Shown one piece after another: positions 57,355 through 64,000 of a stretch of DNA of 64,000 nt. Source of the stretch: Cranoglanis bouderius. Taxonomy: Eukaryota > Chordata > Actinopteri > Siluriformes > Cranoglanididae. The stretch spans positions 17,016,501 through 17,080,500 of the forward strand of contig CM042555.1 in assembly GCA_023630585.1 (NCBI GenBank), written 5' to 3'. Numbering within the stretch: position 1 is the stretch's first letter; each line of letters begins with the position of its first letter. The position numbers were made by a program, and so were the translations under genes. The notes beneath the pieces are model-generated. The model did no database searches. It worked only from the letters and a program-made list of their open reading frames with translations, and was not told where the DNA came from.

Positions 57355-57366
57355 GTCTTACTCGCC
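57355..57366 (+). repeat. Target-site duplication, 3' copy
   Basis: GTCTTACTCGCC, identical to the copy before the 5' end of the LINE. Confidence 0.8.
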
Positions 57367-57813
57367 GTTCCACCTTAAATGATTGCACATATGATATTCC
57401 GCCTATAGAGGGCAGTCATGGGTATTTTAATTTTTTATTTTTTTTAAATGTAATTATTGTTAATCCACATACAGTATTGTAAAAACGACCTTCAACTGGA
57501 TAATTATACCACTTGGACAAATTAATTGTTAGTAGGAATTGTGGAAAACATTTCCTGTCTGAACAATTTTCACACTTCAAAGAATGATATGCTGTATGAA
57601 ATGCCTTTATTTTCCTATAGCATCAGTGTTCTGATCAATGTTTAAAGGGTTAAAACATCATGGACCACCAAATTCTCACTACAGTCTAAAAGAAAATGAC
57701 TGGAGGAATTTGTCTCCAGTCTGGACCAAACATAATAAAATGTTAAATAAAATGCCTCATTTTCCAGTATCTTAATATATATCCAATATCACCAAAAACT
57801 CATCACAGTGTAA

Positions 57814-57821
<8 letters not shown>
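57367..57821. other. Flanking AT-rich sequence, nothing recognised
   Basis: No ORF or repeat structure supported. Confidence 0.4.

Positions 57822-57900
<79 letters not shown>
57822..57900. repeat. (TA)n microsatellite
   Basis: Pure TA run of about 39 units. Confidence 0.96.
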
Positions 57901-58666
<766 letters not shown>

Positions 58667-58737
58667 TAAAGCTGCAAGCAGAATTTTCAGGGCCCAAGCA
58701 CCCAGACTTGGTGAGCCGCACATTCACAGACACGCTA

Positions 58738-60322
58738 CAGCCGTGGCCAAAAGTTTTGAGAATGACACAAATATTAATTTTTACAAAGTCTGCTGCCTCA
58801 GTTTTTATGATGGCAATTTGCATATACTCCAGAATGTTATGAAGAGTGATCAGATGAATTGCAATTAATTTCAAAGTCCCTCTTTGCCATGAAAATGAAC
58901 TTAATCCCAAAAAAACATGTCCACTGCATTTCAGCCCTTCCACAAAAGGACCAGCTGACATCATGTCAGTGATTCTCTCGTTAACACAGGTGAGAGTGTT
59001 AATGAGGACAAGGCTGGAGATCACTCTGTCATGCTGATTGAGTTAGAATAACAGACTGGAAGCTTTAAAAGGAGGGTGATGCTTGAAATTATTGTTCTTC
59101 CTCTGCTAACTATGGTTACCTGCAAGGAAACAAGTGCAGCCATCATTGCTTTGCACAAAAAGGGATTCACAGGCAAGGATATTGCTGCTAGTAAGATTGC
59201 ACCTAAATCAACCATTTATTGGCTCATCAAGACCTTCAAGGAGAGAGGTTCAACTGTTGTGAACCTGTTCTTGGGCTTCAGGGCGCCCAAGAAAGTCCAG
59301 CAAGCACCAGGACCGTCTCCTAAAGTTGATTCAGCTGCGGGATCGGGGCACCACCAGTGCAGAGCTTGCTCAGGAATGGCAGCAGGCAGGTGTGAGTGCG
59401 TCTGCATGCACAGTAAGGCGAAGACTTTTGGAGGATGGCCTGGTGTCAAGAAGGGCAGCAAAGAAGCCACTTCTCTCCAGGAAAAACATCAGGGACAGAC
59501 TGCTATTTTGCAAAAAGTACAGGGATTGGACTGCTGAGGGCTGGGGTAATGTCATTTTCTCTGATGAATCCCCTATCCGATTGATTGGGGCATCTGGAAA
59601 AAAGCTTGTCTGGAGAAGAAAAGGTGAGCGCTACCATCAGTCCTGTGTCATGCCAACAGTAAAGCATCCTGAGACCACAGGATCTTCTTGATCCTGTGGG
59701 GTTTCTTCTCAGCCAAGGGAATGGGCTCACTCACAATTTTGCCTAAGAACAGAGCCATGAATAAAGAATGGTACAAAAACATCCTCAGAGAACAACTTCT
59801 CCCAACCATCCAAGAACAGTTTGGTGATGAACAATGCCTTTTCCAGCATGATGGGGCACCTTGCCACAAGGCAAAAGTGATAACGAAGTGGCTCCGGGAA
59901 CAAAACATCGACATTTTGGGTCCATGGCCAGGAAACTCCCCAGACCTTAATCCCATTGAGAATTTGTGGTCAATCCTCAAGAGGCGGGTGGACAAACAAA
60001 AACCCACAAACTCTGACAAACTCCAAGCATTGATTATGCAAGAATGGGCTGCCATCAGTCAGGATGTGGCCCAGAAGCTGATTGACAGCATGCCAGGGCG
60101 AATTGCAGAGGTCTTGAAAAAGAAGGGTCAACACTGCAAATATTGACTCTTTGCATAAACATCATGTAATTGTCAATAAAAGCCATTGACACTTATGAAA
60201 TGTTTGTGATTATACTTCAGTAACAGTTAGTAACATCTGACAAAAAGATCTAAAAACACTGAAGCAGTAGACTTTGTGAAAATTAATATTTGTGTCATTC
60301 TTAAAACTTTTGGCCACGGCTG
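58738..60322 (+). mobile_element. Tc1-like DD35E element, second copy, intact ends, dead transposase
   Basis: Terminal repeats CAGCCGTGGCCAAAAGTTTT are present at both ends and bounded by TA. The interior is very similar to 45693-47259. Confidence 0.92.
59112..60146 (+). pseudogene. DD35E Tc1-like transposase pseudogene
   Basis: The start MVTCKETSAAIIALHKKG is intact. A small insertion near 59262-59282 (AACCTGTTCTTGGGC) and a second change near 59677-59695 (GGATCTTCTTGATCCTGTGG) split the gene into three frames. SDES, FQHDGAPCHKA and NPIENLW all remain, and the C-terminus ends QHCKY at a natural stop, showing the full family length of about 338 residues. Confidence 0.88.
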
Positions 60323-61017
60323 TACATATCAAGGTTCATGATGATCTGTAGATGCATTGCTGAGATATACCCTCACATCCTGTTTTTTGCATATGCCAGC
60401 ATGTTACAGGAGAACGGTTTTGATTATCAATATTCCTCTGACGATTTTTGTTCAGACAGGTCTCAAGATGATGTGAGCCAAATTTGGTGAAGATTGGACA
60501 AAATTTGGAGAAGGAGTAGCATGGTCCTGAGGATGCCTATCAAGTTTTGTCAGTGCGCAAAGTCGTTGCTGAGATACAGTCCCACTTCCAGTTTGGCGGC
60601 TTCCCTGTCAGATTTGTTTGGAGTATTCAAAGTTACTCTGAAAGTGATGTGTGCCAAATTTGGTGATGATTGGACAAAATTTGTATGAGAAGTAGCGAAT
60701 AAACTGTTTTTGACAAAATCCAAGAAGGCGGGAAATTTAATTAGGCAGAAATTGACACCATAGGCTGCACTGAATTCGTCTCAACCCAGGGAATCCAGGG
60801 ATGCCTGGCTTTTGGACACATGGTTCTTCTTCTTCTTCTTCTTCAAAAGTTATGACCATAAATGTACTTCCAAATTAGGCCAGATTTGACCCAATGGTGG
60901 TGCTAGAGCGTTGGCAGCACTTGGCCCAAATTTAGTCAGAATATTGGACCCTCCCCAATCAGTATACCAAATTTCAAATTACCAGACGGTTCTATGGGCT
61001 GCCATAGACACCCTAGC

Positions 61018-61043
61018 CAGAAGAAGAAGAAGAAGAAGAAGAA
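61018..61043. repeat. (AGA)n microsatellite
   Basis: Trinucleotide run that faces the (TTC)n run at 60826-60844. Confidence 0.9.
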
Positions 61044-62040
61044 AACGTAGAATAACAATGGGGTGCATACTCACATAATGCTGTACTACAGGAAAACAAC
61101 ACATTAAACATACCATTCCAGCCTGAAACACACTCCCTGGACTTTTGGCTCAACTCTGCCCAGGTACGAGGTGCTGGACCAGGTTCGACTCTACCCCATG
61201 GACTTTTTGTTCTGCAGCAATGGGTACTTGGAAATATGACCATTTCACAGCTCAACATCCAACTGACTGAAACACGTTGAGGTATAGAGGTAAGCTAGAC
61301 TGGCAAGCCAGATCTTTTCATATTTAAGTTGTTTTGCATGTTATGAGAAATGCTTTCTTTTTGTGGGATTTGCATTTAGAGTTTCGAGAATAAGGCTAGT
61401 GTGCCAGGAAACATACATAGCTAAGCAATTGAGAAAAACTGTAATTGAACTCTATTATATTTTTTCTTGTGGTTGACTGCAGCAGAAAATTTGAACTCTT
61501 TATAGCTGTTAAATATTATTGGTGGCAATATTATTATTACTCATCATTCATCTTCATTAAGTACTTTCTCCTGGTCCGGGTCGCAGAATCTGGAGCCTAT
61601 TCCAGGAACAGTGGATGCGAGGCGTCCCTCAATAGGACGCCACGCCATTGCAGGGCACCATGCACAGAAACATGTACACACTTACACCTAGGAGATATAT
61701 TAGCTGTTTTTTGGTATTAGAAGGAAACCATGGAACCATGAGGGAACCCTTGTGGACACGAGGAGAGCATGCAACATTGTAACTATTAAATATTAATTTA
61801 TTTACGTGTTTATTTATTTCTTTGTTTGCTTTAGGAACACTAGTACAAAAACAAATCATGAGAGTCAAATATAACAAAGCATAAATTAAACATAACAGCC
61901 CCTGTAATTCATTTTAGCAGTAATACCACCATCTGCTGGCTGAAGTGTTTAGTAACTATCTTGAGACCACATATTTTAATTTGCTGATTTTATTTTAAAC
62001 TGATTACTGTAATCTGCCTCAGTTGAGAGGTTGTATATCC
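61044..62040. other. Intergenic, with decayed SINE-like stretch at 61525-61780
   Basis: The stretch has CTGGTCCGGGTCGCAGAATC, GGAGCCTATTCCAGGAAC and GAGAGCATGCAACATTGTAA, weakly parallel to the body of the SINE at 50306 in reverse. Nothing else recognised. Confidence 0.4.
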
Positions 62041-62890
62041 ACTTTAACCAAAAGCAGAGCACAATAGGCTTCCACGATGATGTCAGTTTACATTTCTGTG
62101 GCTGTATCCCAAATAGACCCCTATTGGACACACAGTGCACTACAAATAGGATGTAGCTGCCTTTATTGCGTATACTCCCATGTAGTGCACTTATACAAAG
62201 AGAGAAGGGGACTGTTTAGGATACGACCCATGCGGGGCTGTAAGAGGATTCTGGGAGAAGTCTGCTTGTTACTAGGCAACCTAAGAAGGAGGCATGTTCT
62301 GTTGAGGTTCAGTGATATTTCACAGCAGGTCAGTAAAACAGATGGTGTTTCCAGTGAAAGTCCATTTACCAAAATGTTTAAGGAACATGATGAACTGATA
62401 AGTTTATAAGACAACATCGGGTTTGAAGCTGGAATTACAGTGGTGCAGAAATCATTTGGAAATTACAGTATGCTTCTGGTGAAATTATTGACAAGACCTA
62501 AACATTTAAATGCCATTAGATAGAGTTTTATATGGTACATATACATTCTCAGAAATAAAGGTACCATACTGTACTTTTTCTTGTTGATGCCATGGTTGAT
62601 GCCATGCATAGGGCACATGTTTTAGTAATATGTATCTTTCACCTGGAAGCATGAATATAATATTCCTTTAAAAATCATTTTTGGACTTTAAGGACCAATG
62701 ATGGACCTTTACTCTAAAAGCTAATTAAAGGTACACCACATGCACCATCCCAAGTAAAAAGTACATACTAAAGGTACAAAAGATGTGCTCTTGATAGCAC
62801 CACCCCCAGCAACAGGGAAAAGTACAGTTTGGAATGTTTATTTCTGAGAGTTAAGTGTATGTTCAGTACTTCTTGGGCTTATTCATGCGC
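62041..62890. other. Intergenic, with a dispersed repeat fragment near 62095-62235
   Basis: GGCTGTATCCCAAATAGACC, AGTGCACTACAAATAGG and TAGTGCACTTATACA belong to a short fish repeat also seen near 32885. The open frame at 62077-62409 runs through it and is not supported as a gene. Confidence 0.4.
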
Positions 62891-62892
62891 CT

Positions 62893-63102
62893 TTATTTAA
62901 AGCAGTGGTTACCTACCCTGTTCCTGGAGATCTACCTTCCTGAAGACTTTAGCTCCAACCATAATCGTGCCCACCTGACCATCTAATCATTATGTTAAGA
63001 AGCTCTTATTCAACCAAAACAGGTGTGTTGATTTTGGTTGGAGAAGAAACCTGCAGGAAGGTAGATCTCCAGGAACAGGGTTGGTGACTACTGATTTAAA
63101 GC
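62893..63102. mobile_element. Fold-back MITE with about 45-bp inverted ends
   Basis: The left arm TTTAAAGCAGTGGTTACC through CCTGTTCCTGGAGATCTACC is inverted at the right with few mismatches (CCCTGTTCCTGGAGATCTAC on the complement). The interior of about 110 bp has no ORF. Confidence 0.8.
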
Positions 63103-63439
63103 AACCTAGAAATGTGACAGAATATAATCTAATCCAAACCACAGCCAAGCAATTGAGGGTTAAGGACCTTGCTCAGAAATCCATCAGTGGTTCAGTTCTG
63201 GGATTGGGACAATCTTTCAGCCATTGAACTTTGGCATTCCAGGAACAAAAATGAACTCTTCTTAAGTTAAATGTGTACCTTTTGTAGCCTGCATTTACAG
63301 TATAAGCACTGTGACTCACTCTCTGCTGCTGTCGATGGTTCCTAATGATTTGCACTTCCCAATAAACAGTTTATGCCCAAATCTCACCTTTGCTTTCATG
63401 GATAATCTCACCTGGTTACTGTGGATTCGTGCCTAAGGA

Positions 63440-63590
63440 CTGCTGCTATAACCATAAAGGATGGGATGGCTGTGGCTCAGGTGGTATGGTGTGTGTATGT
63501 GTGTGGATGATTGAGAAACACTGTAAAGTGCTTTGTAGAACCGCTAAGGTTAAAAAGCACTATGTAAGTGCAGACCATTTGTCCTGTGCT
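63440..63590 (+). mobile_element. Internally deleted SINE-like repeat
   Basis: It begins GGCTGTGGCTCAGGTGGTAT (box-A-like) and ends AAAGCACTATGTAAGTGCAG, matching the recalled head and tail of a common ostariophysan SINE. The middle with box B is missing. Confidence 0.5.
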
Positions 63591-63679
63591 CATCTCAGGA
63601 CTTTTATTCACAATACACTCATACAGAACATCCTTCAAACACACTTAATACTGTACAATGTAATGATTTATAATCCTAC

Positions 63680-63895
63680 TATCCGGTTTCACAGAGGAAA
63701 GGATGGGTTTCCTTTTGAGTCTGGTTCCTCTCAAGGTTTCTTTCTTCCTCATATCATCTCAGGGTTTTTTTTTCCCTTGCCACAGTCATCTTGTTTATTA
63801 GGGATCTACTCATAAACATACATCTGGATTTCTGTAAAGCTGCTTTGTGACAATGTCTACTGTTAAAAGCGTTTTATAAATAAAACTGAATATGT
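63680..63895 (+). mobile_element. Dispersed repeat tail (SINE/LINE-type)
   Basis: Landmarks are GTTCCTCTCAAGGTTTC, GTAAAGCTGCTTTGTGACAA and AAGCGTTTTATAAATAAA. I recall this as an abundant repeat in fish genomes. The class is not certain. Confidence 0.5.
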
Positions 63896-64000
63896 CCGTG
63901 ATATCATGGATAATATGCTGTAACATAAATATATGGGTAGCATTTGACATTTGAACTCGAGACATTAAGCTAGAATTAGCTTCTTCCTGCTTTAAATCAC

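Larger units (their letters stand above)
58667..61043. mobile_element. Dispersed teleost repeat interrupted by a Tc1-like element
   Basis: The left part starts TTAAAGCTGCAAGCAG after the microsatellite and stops at the TA before 58738. The right part resumes at 60325 with repeated GCCAAATTTGGTGA motifs (near 60478 and 60654), and (TTC)n at 60826-60844 and (AGA)n at 61018-61043. I recall the AAAGCTGCAAGCAG start from a very common fish repeat of unclear class. Confidence 0.55.

Overview
This window is vertebrate genomic DNA, almost certainly from a teleost fish. It has long introns with GT-AG (and one GC-AG) splice sites, dense dinucleotide microsatellites, many Tc1-like transposons, a fish-type RTE retrotransposon and tRNA-derived SINEs. 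The repeat mix resembles catfish (Siluriformes), but that is inference from recalled repeat families. There is no prokaryotic, phage or CRISPR content.

The main gene is a complete ptpn4 orthologue (cytosolic FERM-PDZ-tyrosine phosphatase) on the minus strand. I rebuilt 26 coding exons from the ATG at 40624 to the TAA at 7261. Every junction keeps frame, the spliced CDS is 2805 nt (934 residues) and all phosphatase signature motifs are present. The coding exons span 33 kb. A GC-rich block near 53.4 kb and a consensus splice donor at 52997 suggest a non-coding first exon and promoter about 12 kb further upstream. At the left edge are the last two exons (calcium-binding EGF modules) of an unidentified plus-strand gene, which converges on ptpn4.

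Everything else is mostly repeats. Roughly 20 Tc1/mariner insertions or relics from about ten families occupy the ptpn4 introns and flanks. Counting the D-to-E spacing in their transposases gives DD34E, DD35E and DD36E types side by side. A DD35E element (45693..47259) has a nearly full-length transposase ORF ended by a late stop, and a second, more damaged copy lies at 58738..60322. An almost intact RTE-type LINE (54199..57354) has a 12-bp target-site duplication and one in-frame stop. Other repeats are a higher-order 20-bp minisatellite (47.5-48.8 kb), an 81-bp tandem array (5.6-6.2 kb), several fold-back MITEs, a hAT relic and SINE copies.

I see no previously undescribed multi-gene system. 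The points most worth checking are the (TG)n microsatellite that forms the 3' splice site of the catalytic ptpn4 exon, a GC-AG intron, and the coexistence and abutting insertions of distinct Tc1 families.
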